A stretch of DNA of 64,000 bases from Cricetomys ansorgei (taxonomy: Eukaryota; Chordata; Mammalia; Rodentia; Nesomyidae). The translations under genes and the position numbers were made by a program. The DNA is taken from NCBI GenBank assembly GCA_026225945.1, contig JAMJFZ010002307.1, positions 8,537,501-8,601,500 on the forward strand, given 5' to 3'. Shown here piece by piece: positions 46,136 through 56,475 of the stretch. The first letter of the stretch is position 1, and each line of letters begins with the position of its first letter. The notes beneath the pieces are model-generated. The model did not search any database, was not told where the DNA came from, and worked only from the letters and a program-made list of their open reading frames with translations.

Positions 46136-47284
46136 AAATAATGCAGTGTTAAATTAATCTACCATAAAAATTAAATCCAACTAATTGTTTTAATCAACAA
46201 TGTATAAAAATTCAAATCTGATCATATTAATGTTAGACAATGCAGAATAAAGAAACTTATTGCTTCCCTTAGAGTTTATACATTGTTCCCTCATTGGGGC
46301 TGTCATTCTCTGGACACATTCTCAGAGCTTATCAATATTCTCAGGTTATCTCATCTTAACAAAAGCCAAATTTCTTCAATAATTCTACTACCATAATCCT
46401 ATAATTCTATAGATATTCTTTTTCATCACTTTTGAATTCCAAAGGGAAATTTTAAGATTTATCCCATGAAAAATTAATTCTTTCCTCTGTTTTTCTTCAC
46501 AGCATCTTCTATGACCATTATTCAAGCTTTATGTTCAGTTCTAATTATTTTTAACCACTGGCTTGCCTTATTATGACAGTGGGAACTCTGCTGAGGTGAA
46601 GCCCTCATTTTATTTGTCTCTTTTATATCCAGTTTATAGTTTGTTAAGTGAGTGAAAATATGAAGAGAAAGTCCTGGTCTCAGTTGAATTCCCTTGGCCG
46701 AGCATAGGCCATGAAGTATTACTGTGTTACTGTGTTTTTGATTAATTTTCTCAGAGAAGGATCCACCTATGAGTTATTTTTAATACACCATCTCAGTCCT
46801 GTCATCCTATAGCTCAGTAAGACTTGCTGCATAAGAGAGTACAGCAATGAATATCATAGCTTATATTGGATATCTGCATCCTTTATTATGAAGCTTGTGA
46901 AACCTAAGTTGATTCTCTTCACATCTTATAACACCAGCACCCCCCTTGAAATGTCACAGCATTTTCTTGGTTGTACATAGCTGACTATTAATGACAACAA
47001 TGCTGTATTCACCATCCTTGCAATCCCTCTTGGCTTCCACAAAAATGTCCTCTTTGGTTTCCTTAGCTCACTGAGGGTTCACTCTCCTTTCTTGGAAGCT
47101 CATCATCTTTTACTGGCACCTAAATTACATATTCAGAGAGCTTAATCATCTCGCTTTATTCATACATTGGGAAATTTGGTTAGGCTCTAACTTGAAAACC
47201 CTCTTATTAGAATCTGTTAACTTTCTTTTTATTTTTTAAAGTTTGAACAAGCATATAAAATGGTTGAATTGTTTTTAACTACAC
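46136..47284. other. Unassigned AT-rich sequence
   Basis: No repeat, gene or RNA recognised. No open frame of note. Confidence 0.4.
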
Positions 47285-47452
47285 ATATAAGTGTTGGGAT
47301 GTGCGTGTGTACATGAGTGCCTGAAGAGGACCGAAGCTTTTATCCCATCTCCTTGGAGCTTGGCGTTACTAGCAGGTGTGAGCCACCAGATGTGAGTACT
47401 GGGAATTAAACTCCAGTGCTCTTAACCTTGGAGCCATCTTTCTAGACCATGC
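47285..47452 (-). mobile_element. B3/B2-type SINE, minus strand
   Basis: Reads 'gcgtgtgtacatgagtgcct', 'gaagaggaccgaagc', 'agatgtgagtactgggaatt' and 'cagtgctcttaaccttggag', ending 'ccatctttctaga'. This is a standard reverse-complement B3/B2. Confidence 0.85.
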
Positions 47453-47659
47453 TTGCCTTTCATTCCGACAATGACATTCACTCAGCAAATAACCACCCAG
47501 AACGAAAAGATTCTTAAAGCCTCCAGAAGCAATTTTAGGATTTCCATTTCCATCCTTTTATTGTTTATTTATTCACTTAGTTTGTGTATATATGTTCACA
47601 TACACCTGTAATATGTTTTCACATATACTATTGCTACATCTACATATAAATCCCACAGA

Positions 47660-47975
47660 AATCATATACTTCTCTTAAGCATCTAGGTAACTCTCTTACT
47701 CATCTCCCACTGAGTTTCCTTCATGTAATTTCCAACAATACATTGTGTAGAGAAATACAAATTTTCTTTCTTGGATTATTCGTGTGTGTGTGTTGTTATA
47801 TTCTCTCTATCCTATTAGACACACTGTATTTCTTTTATCTACTTTCACTATTTATATATATTTACTCCTTTTAAAACGTACTGTGTTTTCAAAACAAACC
47901 CCTAAGCCTCCAGCATTGTATGTGGCATGTGGTGGGCATTCTACAAATATTTTTTAATGAATTTCTGAGATAATA
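47660..47975 (+). mobile_element. L2 LINE 3'-end fossil, plus strand
   Basis: The right end reads 'cctccagcattgtatgtggc', 'atgtggtgggcattctacaa' and 'atattttttaatgaatttct', matching the L2 ending 'cctggcacatagtaggcgctcaataaa'. To the left is a pyrimidine-rich region with 'ctcccactgagtttccttca' and 'tattagacacactgtatttc'. Confidence 0.62.
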
Positions 47976-48361
47976 GAGAAAGTAGTTTCTCCAGAAACTG
48001 AACTAGAAGCAGAATTCTTAACAATAACAGAGAACATAAAATAGTGCAAAAGACAGGACAGGCATGCTTTCTGAGAGGAGCAGCACATTCCAGGATTGAC
48101 CTCCATGAACACATCTGTAACCTGTGGAAAGCAGCAGCCCAGTTTGTTTAACTGTATAGGAACACAGTTCGTGGTATGAAAAATGGAGTCATTGGCACAG
48201 ACCAGAGTTGCTGAAAGGCCCGGAAGATAACTCAAAATGGCTGTATTTCATGAGGTTGCTCCAAGAGATCACCAGTAAAGAGGAATAAAGAAAATGAATT
48301 TAAATAAATTTATTATTCAAAATAAAATTGATATTTTAATTTTTACTGCATTCATGTTTAT

Positions 48362-48520
48362 TTTTGTCCATATGTATATGTGGGAATACGTGGCAAAGCA
48401 TATGCAAAGATCTGAGTTCAGCTTATCTCATTCCAACGTGTGGCTCTTAGGAACTGATTCACATCACCAGGCTTGCCTATAAAGTCCTTATACTCACTGA
48501 CTCACCTTTCTAGTCCAAGG
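48362..48520 (-). mobile_element. B3-type SINE, minus strand
   Basis: Reads 'gatctgagttcagcttatct', 'acgtgtggctcttaggaact', 'gattcacatcaccaggcttg' and 'ctgactcacctttctagtcc'. Moderately diverged, and immediately followed by an L1 3' UTR. Confidence 0.78.
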
Positions 48521-49180
48521 AAGATATATTATTATTATTTTAATTTTTTGAGAATTTCATAAATTTGTCCTGTGTTTATATAATTTCCACTCTTCCATCT
48601 TTTTCTACCTCTTCTTATGTCTCCAATTCCCAGTGAAATTCAAGTTTTCTCCTTCTTCTTCTTCTTCTTCTTCTTCTTCTTCTTCTTCTTCTTCTTCTTC
48701 TTCTTCTTCTTCTTCTTCTTCTTCTTCTTCTTTTTCTTCAAATATATATTTAAAGATATATTCCTGTTGAGGACAGTTATTGTTGCTATGTGAAAGTAGG
48801 TGTTTAGGAATGACCAGTTAGTATTGGAAACCTATCAGAATGTGCTGCCAGCAGGCGTTGATCTATTCATCTAACACCTTGTGAAATTTTCCCCATTGAC
48901 ATTGGCATGTCAACTGATCTTGTCATTATGCAGGGCTTCCTTAGGCAACCGTATTGCTGACATTTCCCTGTCTTATATAGAATACATTATGTTGCAGTAG
49001 ATCTCCTGGTCCTCAGGATCTTAAAACCTTTTCACACCTTTCCATCTCTCCTGAGACATCTTCCCTGAGCTTTCAGTGTAGGGGTCAAGTTGTAGATGTA
49101 TCAGCTGGGACTCTGTCTCCCAGAGTTTCTTATTCTCAGGATGTTGACTAGTTGTTGACCTCTAAAGATAATTTTTTTTA
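48521..49180 (-). mobile_element. Lx-type LINE-1 3' UTR, minus strand, interrupted by (CTT)n
   Basis: Left part: 'ttttgagaatttcataaatt', 'tccactcttccatctttttc'. Right part: 'ccttgtgaaattttccccat', 'tggcatgtcaactgatcttg', 'gcttccttaggcaaccgtat', 'tctcctggtcctcaggatct' and 'gtaggggtcaagttgtagat'. Both follow the reversed L1 3' UTR order I recognise. The CTT expansion lies between them, where the element normally has a pyrimidine run. Confidence 0.87.
48652..48731. repeat. (CTT)n / (GAA)n triplet repeat, about 26.7 units
   Basis: Eighty uninterrupted bases of CTT within the L1 3' UTR. GAA/TTC tracts of this kind can form triplex DNA and expand. It is the longest pure trinucleotide run in the window. 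Confidence 0.97.
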
Positions 49181-49569
49181 ATTTAAATATCTTAAATATA
49201 CTCAGTCATGACTGCCATTCATGACTTGAAAGAGTTACATTTATTGTCTAATCATATACTTAAATCACTGTCAGGCATTCCAGCACGGCAAGGTAAGCAT
49301 TAACACTTATATATACACACATATTTTTGCACAAACACACATATAGATATCTCTGTACAATAGCAAATTCAAAATGAGTAAACCTTATTTGTCTTCCTTT
49401 TTTTACAACGAATGTTAATTACAATAAATAATGTTTCATTTTCATATTTCCATATATGTATGCAACGTACTTCAATTATGATACCAAGGAAAATCCTTAC
49501 AGTTTAACTTCATGGGAAAGTAGAAACACCACCATTTACATTGCCTTAAACACATAAGGATTTCACATT
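49181..49569. other. Unassigned AT-rich sequence
   Basis: Contains short 'tatatacacacatat' words near 49310. Nothing else is recognised. Confidence 0.4.
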
Positions 49570-49712
49570 AGTGTGGTGGGGCATGCATATAATCCTATCA
49601 CGTGAGAGATGGAGACAAGAAAATCAAGAGCTGAAAGGTCATCTTGGACTACGCAGTGTTCAAGGCTATCCTAGGCTACCTGGGACCCTATATCAAAAGA
49701 AATAAACAGAGG
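49570..49712 (+). mobile_element. Proto-B1-type SINE, plus strand
   Basis: Blocks 'tagtgtggtggggcatgcat', 'ataatcctatcacgtgagag', 'gctatcctaggctacctggg' and 'accctatatcaaaagaa' correspond to an old B1/PB1 monomer with the 'gggctac..gagaccct' ending. Diverged. Confidence 0.75.
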
Positions 49713-50039
49713 CAATATAAAGTCTCCAGGTATTTGACTTTTATGTGTTTCTTTTCACAGTATTGAAATACAGTCATCAACCATTACGAAGAAATAAGCT
49801 AATTATTAGAGGATGAAAAACAACCTAGGAGTGTGTTTCTGGTTGGATATGGGGCCTCGAAATGGACTCCTTAAAAAATGGATTTCTTTGTATAGGATCT
49901 CTTCATTCAGATACAATCAGCTGAGAAATAGTTTATCCTTGGATGATCTAAGTAAAGTATACATTTCAAGTATCTTGGTGATTCTGTAGGTAGAAAGCAC
50001 TTGCCACTTAGACTGGCTCTACTTCTGAATTGCCCCTAA

Positions 50040-50180
50040 AAGCCTCTGCAAGTTTCTGAATACTTATCATTTCCCTCCCTCACAAGGTTGTATGCAGTGT
50101 TAATGAAATAATACTCTAAAATGGATTGAGCTCCTTGCAGAAAGAAGCTAAGCATAGGGTAATATTTCTATTATGATAAA
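50040..50180 (+). mobile_element. MIR SINE fossil, plus strand
   Basis: Reads 'gcctctgcaagtttctgaat', 'tccctcacaaggttgtatgc', 'agtgttaatgaaataatact' and 'agaagctaagcatagggtaa', following the MIR 3' core. Diverged. Confidence 0.58.
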
Positions 50181-50369
50181 CTATGTAAAAAGGAATATGG
50201 AACAGGTTGTATAATGTAGCCCATTTTTTAAAAGACTATTGTACTTGAAATTATATGTGACTACCTCAAAAAGAACATTTTGTGTTTAATTTCTTAATGT
50301 CCTAAGACGAGGAAGTTATTTACTGCTATAATTTTAAACTAAATACCACAGTTTATTTTGCTAAGAGAA

Positions 50370-50592
50370 TTTAGCACACTGCAAGCCTGGATTAAGACTG
50401 GCTAGTTCTAAAATATTTGGTCAATGGCCAGGTTTTCTAAATAAAACTTTATTGACATATAGGGACACCCATGTCCTGACCTGTTCTCCATAGTTCCTTT
50501 CATAGTGCATGGTAAGTAGCTGTGACCTATGAAATTTACTATATTTCTAACTCTAAAATCAAATTTTTCACAACTCTAGTTTAGGAATGGGG
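50370..50592 (-). mobile_element. hAT-Charlie-type DNA transposon fossil
   Basis: The series 'ctaaataaaactttattgac', 'atagggacacccatgtcctg', 'tctccatagttcctttcata', 'gtaagtagctgtgacctatg', 'atttactatatttctaactc' matches a placental non-autonomous element. That element's usual form reads 'gttttattggaacacagcca ... ctatctggccctttacag'. Family assignment to hAT-Charlie is from memory, and the orientation is tentative. Transposase is absent. Confidence 0.62.
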
Positions 50593-50639
50593 TTTTAAAA
50601 ATGAGTTTTCTTTATTTTGGGAGTGTTGTTGTTGTTGTC

Positions 50640-50770
50640 CTTTGTTAGAAAGAAATTAAGGTTGGGTTGGTAGGGAGAGAGAGATTTGAAATGACTTGGG
50701 GAAGGGGAAGAATATAATCAAAATATATTCAAATTTTAAAATTATTTTAATTAATAAAAATATAAAATGA
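50640..50770 (+). mobile_element. Rodent LINE-1 3' terminus, plus strand
   Basis: A purine-rich start ('gggagagagagatttgaaat', 'ggggaaggggaagaatataa') leads to 'tcaaaatatattcaaatttt' and an A/T tail with 'aattaataaaaata'. This is the typical end of an old L1 3' UTR; only the last 130 bp are present. Confidence 0.72.
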
Positions 50771-50824
50771 CAGCAATAAAGCAAGCATTAGTATATTCCT
50801 CAAGTGAAGCATGATTCTTGGCAA

Positions 50825-50950
50825 AGACTCAGTTTTATTTTATGCATGATAACAACTGTAATAGCACCTATCTTATAAGACTTCACAAGAAATACATCAG
50901 AACAGCTTGTTATAGAATTTACCTCATTGTCTGGCTCATAAGAGCCTGAG
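50825..50950 (+). mobile_element. MIR SINE fossil, plus strand
   Basis: Reads 'ataacaactgtaatagcacc', 'tatcttataagacttcacaa', 'gaaatacatcagaacagctt' and 'cattgtctggctcataagag', the order of the MIR 3' half. Confidence 0.65.
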
Positions 50951-51774
50951 ATGAAGTGGTTAATACAAATTGAGATCCATAATCTGTACTTGAAATTCTT
51001 TTCAATATGTGCTCAGGTAGCAAGCTTACCCTTAGCTCATTGCACAGCAGATGTGTGGTCCTGTAGCACTCTAGTTTAATGGGAATTCTGTGAAAATGAG
51101 GTTTCCCTCTCACTCCAGTAGGGGTGCTGACTGAAAATGTTCTGTGATACTTGTTAGTGATGAGCCTCTGTTAAAGGTGAGAACAGACAAGGAGTGAATA
51201 ACTCCCGCAAAATTGACAAAGAACCACAAACACTGATGTATTCCTGCAAGAAATTCCTTCTCGTTAGAGATACGTCAACTAAAGGCAAATATCAAAGGTT
51301 TTGATAAAAGTGCCTAATTCAAAGATTCTGAGACATCTTGAAAACATTCACAAGTACCTATGGATAAAATGGCAAGCATCTGAATGCGCAAGCTTTAAAA
51401 AAGAGGTAAGGCACAGGAAGGAAACTCTTTTCACAGCAGAAATTCAGAATGGGGGTTTACATATGAACAGTGAAATAACTGTAGGGTTACAGCTACTTTA
51501 TCCTGCAAGAAACATCATGCTTAACCATCCTTCACTGGACACAGAGATTAATAATTTGAAAATCATTTCATTCATAGTACCATCTAAAGGAATAAGACAC
51601 TAAGGAGAGGAAAAGACTTGTAATATAAAGAGTACAAAGCATTTAGAATACATACACAGAAAAACATACCATATTCGCAGAGTGGAAGGTAACATTTGTA
51701 GCTAGAGAGATTCTTCAAATGGATGTGTAAATTTGTTAGTTTTTGCAGAAATTGACAAATGATACTTACCTACC
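50951..51774. other. Unassigned sequence
   Basis: A 100-codon plus frame at 51301-51603 is the best frame here, but it has no domain and no codon pattern that I can defend. It is not called as a gene. Confidence 0.4.
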
Positions 51775-51990
51775 TATTGTTTTGTGTTCCTATGATAAGA
51801 CTCCATGAACCAAAGCAAATATAAAAAGAGGCATTTAATTTAGGCCTGGGTTACAGTTTCAGAGGTTTATCATACAGGGAGTGTGGCGGCAGGCAGGCAA
51901 GCACGGTGCTGGAGAAGTAGCTGAGGGCCTACATCTGAACAGCACTTTGCATGGAATGAAGAGTGATTCTGGACCTGGTTTAGGAACAGT
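51775..51990 (-). mobile_element. MT-type MaLR LTR, 3' portion, minus strand
   Basis: Blocks match reversed MT LTRs of rodents: 'tgtgttcctatgataagact', 'ccatgaaccaaagcaaatat', 'ggcatttaatttaggcctgg', 'ttacagtttcagaggtttat', 'gcaggcaggcaagcacggtg', 'ctggagaagtagctgagggc' and 'ctacatctgaa'. MaLRs are non-autonomous ERVL-derived LTR elements. Only part of the LTR is recognisable. Confidence 0.8.
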
Positions 51991-52264
51991 GGGCTTACTA
52001 ATATGTAAATTCTAAGGGACCTGAATAAATATTGTTAAAAAATAGTGTTGGGAGTTGCATATCGCAAAATGTTCCACAAATCTACAACATCCAGGCATTA
52101 TGACATTGATGTAGATCAATATAGCAGAATTTTGAACATGGAATAAAACCTCAATCTTAGTTAGTTGAGTTTTAGTAAGAGTGCTAAGTGAACTCTGTGA
52201 GGAAATAATCTGTATAAAAGCTGATACTATGATAACTGGTTATTATCATCAGAAAGATTATATT

Positions 52265-52450
52265 CTTTTACCCATATGTCCTATCATATATAAAAGTAAA
52301 TCCAAAAACATATCAAAGAATGTTATGTGAAAGATCAAACTATTGTTTTGGGAAGAAAATATTGCCATATGTTATATTGATCTCATATTTGACAGTTATT
52401 GGTTATGACACTGAAAGCCTAACAGTTAAAACTCAAATAAATTGAATACC
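52265..52450 (+). mobile_element. Ancient L1 ORF2 fragment, plus strand
   Basis: Reads 'ataaaagtaaatccaaaaac', 'atatcaaagaatgttatgtg', 'agatcaaactattgttttgg', 'gaagaaaatattgccatatg' and 'tatgacactgaaagcctaac'. This follows the 3' region of mammalian L1 ORF2 in order, with frameshifts. A non-functional fossil. Confidence 0.6.
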
Positions 52451-52514
52451 GTCAGCACGAAAATGATTTGAGCTTCAGAGAATTCAGTGCTTGAATTGAG
52501 CAATCCATTTACTG

Positions 52515-52628
52515 GGAGAAACTGGTTTTGAACTCTCTTTAGCCAAGTATGACACTGAACTTCAATTCACTTGCCTCCAGCTGCCAGTACTGAGTTTGTA
52601 AATGTACACCACCACACCAAGTTTCTGT
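52515..52628 (-). mobile_element. Old B1-like SINE, minus strand
   Basis: Reads 'acttgcctccagctgccagt', 'actgagtttgtaaatgtaca' and 'ccaccacaccaagtttct', the reversed 5' half of B1. The left side is decayed. Confidence 0.62.
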
Positions 52629-53318
52629 TGTTTCACAGTTTCATAGGTTTCATTCCATAGTAACTTGGTCCCACCACTTTCAGCCTTGGCATAGTAGAGC
52701 ATCATGGGAAGGAGCTACTCATTTTACTGAAGACATGAGTGCCAAGAATAGGAGAAAGAGGAACCTAATAACTTCAGTATGAGGTGGGGATGTTTTTAAG
52801 TATTTCTGCACCTAGCGATAAGCAGTGGATTTTCAGTTCTTTGAGTTCTTTTGTGACCCACAATGAGTGTCCATTTCTCTGACAGTTGGAAAGTTTCCCC
52901 GTTCATAAGATTGGTTTTCTTCTATCTATCAAAACACACTCACACACAAAAACCCAAACCCCAAAACAAACAACAAACAAACCGAGAAGAGTGATGAGCT
53001 CACTCTTACATCAGCCAATCACCAACTCAATTATTTCCATGGTCTTGGACAGAGACAGAGACACATTACTGGTATTGAAAAAGTGTATAGATAAATATTG
53101 ACCAAGAAGAAGAGGGAGGAAGAGACAATCACTGGGTTGAACAGTCTAAACCCAAAGAAAATCCCCAAATAGTGACTATTACTATTTCCAATAAATATTT
53201 GTTTTCACTTTATGCTGAGATGTTTATATAGAATTAACCTGCAACACTTGCTAGCCAAAATCACTATGGTGCCTGGGTAAGAGTGGAGGAGAAATAGAGG
53301 AAAGGAGAGAAGATAGAG
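52629..53318. other. Unassigned sequence with A/C-rich patch
   Basis: An A/C-rich patch lies at 52930-52985. No gene or interspersed repeat is recognised. Confidence 0.4.
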
Positions 53319-53320
53319 AA

Positions 53321-53358
<38 letters not shown>

Positions 53359-53390
53359 GCAGACAGAGAGACAGAGAGACAGAGAGAGAT
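53319..53390. repeat. (GA)n-(GACA)n compound microsatellite
   Basis: About nine GA units, then five to six GACA-type units, then GAGACA and GAGA. The overlapping Leu/Ser/Cys-rich minus frame is a repeat translation. Confidence 0.95.
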
Positions 53391-54671
53391 CCAGTGACTC
53401 ACTCATCTAACAAAGGCCTACATCCATTAGGTCATTTAGCTAAGAACTTGTCAATAGATCAATCCATTCATGAAATTTGTGTTCAAAAATTCAACTAACT
53501 TCTCAATAGACCTTGAACTGTGCCTTCAAAACATAAGCTCTTGGAGTGAAAATCTTATATGCAAGCTATAATATCTTGCCCCTGACCACAAATCTAGTCT
53601 GTTTCATAAAGCAAAATCTTTTTAGCCCATTTCCAAGAATCCCATGTAATTTACCCTTCTAAACACAGTTTCATGAAGCTATTTATATATAACTCAAGCT
53701 TTGTCAAAATAATGGATTAAGGACATTGAAGTAGATCATCTTAATAGGCATTTGATTTTATATTGACCAATTAGTACCTACATTGTAAAAGACTCATAAT
53801 TTCCATACTTTACATTTCACAGTTAATTTCTTTGGCTTTTTGATTCACTAGAATTTATGTATTTCTAGTATTAGAATGTTATATCAATATAATAATTTGA
53901 GTTTATATGTTGCAGTCTATAGATTGTATATTAGCTACTCAATGCATAGTCAATAGTCTGCAAAGTTATTGGAAGGTTGTTCAGTGGGCTTTGATAGGGT
54001 ATAGGAAACCATCTTAGTGTAGATTTTCTAGCAGAGCAGAAAATATAAGGAAATAGCCTCCTGTATCAGTTCTTTTCATATTCACAAGTCACCAACTGCT
54101 TTTAAAAAGCTTATAAATATGTCTGTACTGAATATCCACCAGTATTTTATAGTCATTGTTCCATAAGAAGTATAGTACAAAACTTATTTTACAATGTATT
54201 TAATAAGATAAACAATCCATGAATGATTTACTATATAAAGGAAGACACACAGATCATAGGCAAATATTCCATAACACTGAAGTCTTGATCATCTACAAAT
54301 TATTGGTATCCACCAAAGTCCAGGGACCAATCACCTAGGGTTACTGATTGATGACTTTGGGACTGCATTCGTGTACATAATTTATGTCATGGAATTGAAG
54401 GGATTTAATCTTGCATTTGCGAACAACAGCAAGTTCAGGATCTATACATAGTTCAGTGTGTTAGCAGCAAAGGGCACAGCTAATGCTGTAGTTCAGTCCT
54501 AAAGGCCAAGTTCTCTCCTCTGTTAGTATTTGTCTCTTAAGTCTCTCAGTGATTGAACAAGCACCCTCCTCATCATAGAGGTTAATATACTCAAATTTCC
54601 TGATTTCAACATTAATAGTATAAAAAATGCCTTCCTCACAATATTGAGACTCTATCTATGTACTCTAACTG
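53391..54671. other. Unassigned AT-rich sequence
   Basis: No gene, RNA or confident repeat recognised. Confidence 0.4.
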
Positions 54672-55018
54672 AGATGGTCAATCTCAATAGTCAACTTGCC
54701 AATCTAGAATCATCTGGAGACTACCCTCTGAACCTTTCTGTTGGGCATTATTTGATTAACATGATTGAAGTTAGAAGAACCTCCTGCTGTGGTTCACAGA
54801 CTATGGGTCTGGATTGTATAAAAAGGAGACAGTGAGCTAAGTACAAGCATTAATCGTATCCTCCTTCTTGACTGAGGTTGCAATATACTGCTTCAAGCTT
54901 CTGCTGTTACGACTTTCCTGCAGATAGACTACAACCTCACAATGGGCCAAAATAAACCCTTCCTCCTTAAGTTTCCTTTTCTGGGAATTGATTTCAGCAA
55001 CAAGAGAAGAGACTAGTA
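54672..55018 (+). mobile_element. LTR-like rodent interspersed repeat, copy 2, plus strand
   Basis: Same block order as the copy at 9630: 'atagtcaacttgccaatcta', 'gaatcatctggaga', 'ggattgtataaaaaggagac', 'gagctaagtacaagcattaa', 'ttcttgactgaggttgcaat', 'ccaaaataaacccttcctcc', 'ttaagtttccttttctggga' and 'cagcaacaagaga'. A TATA-like word and an AATAAA signal near the end are both present. A 63-codon frame within it is not a gene. Confidence 0.75.
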
Positions 55019-55789
55019 TACTAATATGTCTAATACACCTAGTTCATCAAGTTAATAATCATCATGAGCAGCCGCCATTGCCACCAGAGACTTGAACAAA
55101 ATCTTGCTCCCCTTATAGGTTTTATCATGTTAGAACTGAGACTGGCTTCATTCGGAATCCCAACTCTCTATTTCTCAATGAAGTTAGTAGGTGATTTTTT
55201 GGGGGCTGTCTCATTTATAAATTGAGGCTGCATAATTTTAGATTTTTCATAAAGGTAACACACCCTCAGCCACACAGAAAATTTGAGGACAGCCCAGGTC
55301 ACATGACACTTAAAGAAAAGTATGTTACTACACATTCAAATTCTGTTCAAAATGAAAGGTGAGAGTTTCTTTCCAAGTCAGATATGCAAAATATACTATT
55401 TGTAAAACATTCCCAGCCTTTGTACTATTTTGCTAAGTAAACATTTTTATAAGATGGATGTGTTTATGTATTCTAAATTTACTTGAAATGCTTTACCTCC
55501 AAAAGAATGCAGCATGTTATATTGGCTGTTCTCATGATGGCTACAATCATTTTGCATTCTGTAATAGGTTTCTACCATTCCACATTTTCTACAATGTTCT
55601 AAGCTGTAGGTCATCATAATGTTAATAGACATTTACATCCAATGCCTGGTAAATATATGTATTTATTATCCATTTGTGTTTCATGGCTTGAAAGACCACT
55701 TTCTGCCTGCATTTAGAACACCAAATATGGGATTTCATGTTTCTTACATTCACTTTTTGTGTTGCTATTGATTAACAATCCAAAATACC
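55019..55789. other. Unassigned sequence
   Basis: Nothing recognised apart from short frames without features. Confidence 0.4.
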
Positions 55790-55985
55790 TAATTTATCAA
55801 TCTGATACACTTGTTGTATGCCTTCCATACCTAAGGGACTGTACTCAGTGTGGGGTATAATAGTGACCGGACTGTACAATTAGACATTGCAAAGAGGTAT
55901 GTTTGGTAGAGACTTAGACAATAAGGAAATGAATAGAAGGATACAGTGTTTAAAAGATACTATAGCAATGTTTTTGAGAAAAGAA
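55790..55985. mobile_element. L2/MIR-class ancient retroposon fossil
   Basis: Reads 'ttgttgtatgccttccatac', 'agggactgtactcagtgtgg', 'ggtataatagtgaccggact' and 'gagacttagacaataaggaa'. This is the familiar 'tatgtgccaggcactgt ... gggatacagcagtgaac ... agacaataaac' series of an old mammalian retroposon. Family and strand are not decided. Confidence 0.6.
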
Positions 55986-56104
55986 TGCCTGTTTGCTCCA
56001 CTTACATAACAATGCTGATCATTTAGAATGTCACCCTTTACTTGATGTGTCACATTTATGAGAATCAGAGTAGCTTTCCTATATAAATAATCTTAAGCAG
56101 ATGA

Positions 56105-56475
56105 AGTGGGGATGGGAAGGTTGCTCAGTGGATAAAGCACTCACTGCATAAACATGAGGATCTAAGTTTGGATCTGCAGCATTTCCATATAAATCCAGGT
56201 AGGCAAGATCACTGTCTGTAATCCTAGTGCTCAGGAGGCAAAGACATGGGATCATGTGACAAGCTAGCTATCCAGACTAGCCAAATTCAGCTCTGGGTTC
56301 AGTGAGAGCCTCGGCCTTAATAAACAAAACAGTGAATGATAGAGGAAGATATTTGGGATCAACCTCTGGCCTCCACACACAGGGACATGCATTTGCTTAC
56401 ATGCCTGAATGTGCATGCAAACACATACACACATGCGCACAATAAACACATACACATGCAAAAAAGAATGAAATA
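56105..56475 (+). mobile_element. RSINE1/B4-family SINE, near full length, plus strand
   Basis: Head: 'ggaaggttgctcagtggata', 'aagcactcactgcataaaca', 'tgaggatctaagtttggatc'. Middle: 'gtctgtaatcctagtgctca', 'ctgggttcagtgagagcctc'. 3' part: 'gatcaacctctggcctccac', followed by CA-rich sequence. The layout is complete, and it is the last SINE before the repeat-poor right end of the window. Confidence 0.87.

Noticed and set aside
51301..51603. 100-codon plus-strand frame
   Set aside because: No domain was recognised. The flanks are ordinary non-coding DNA.
53319..53390. Short regularly spaced repeats as a CRISPR array
   Set aside because: These are pure GA/GACA microsatellites without spacers, in a mammalian genome.
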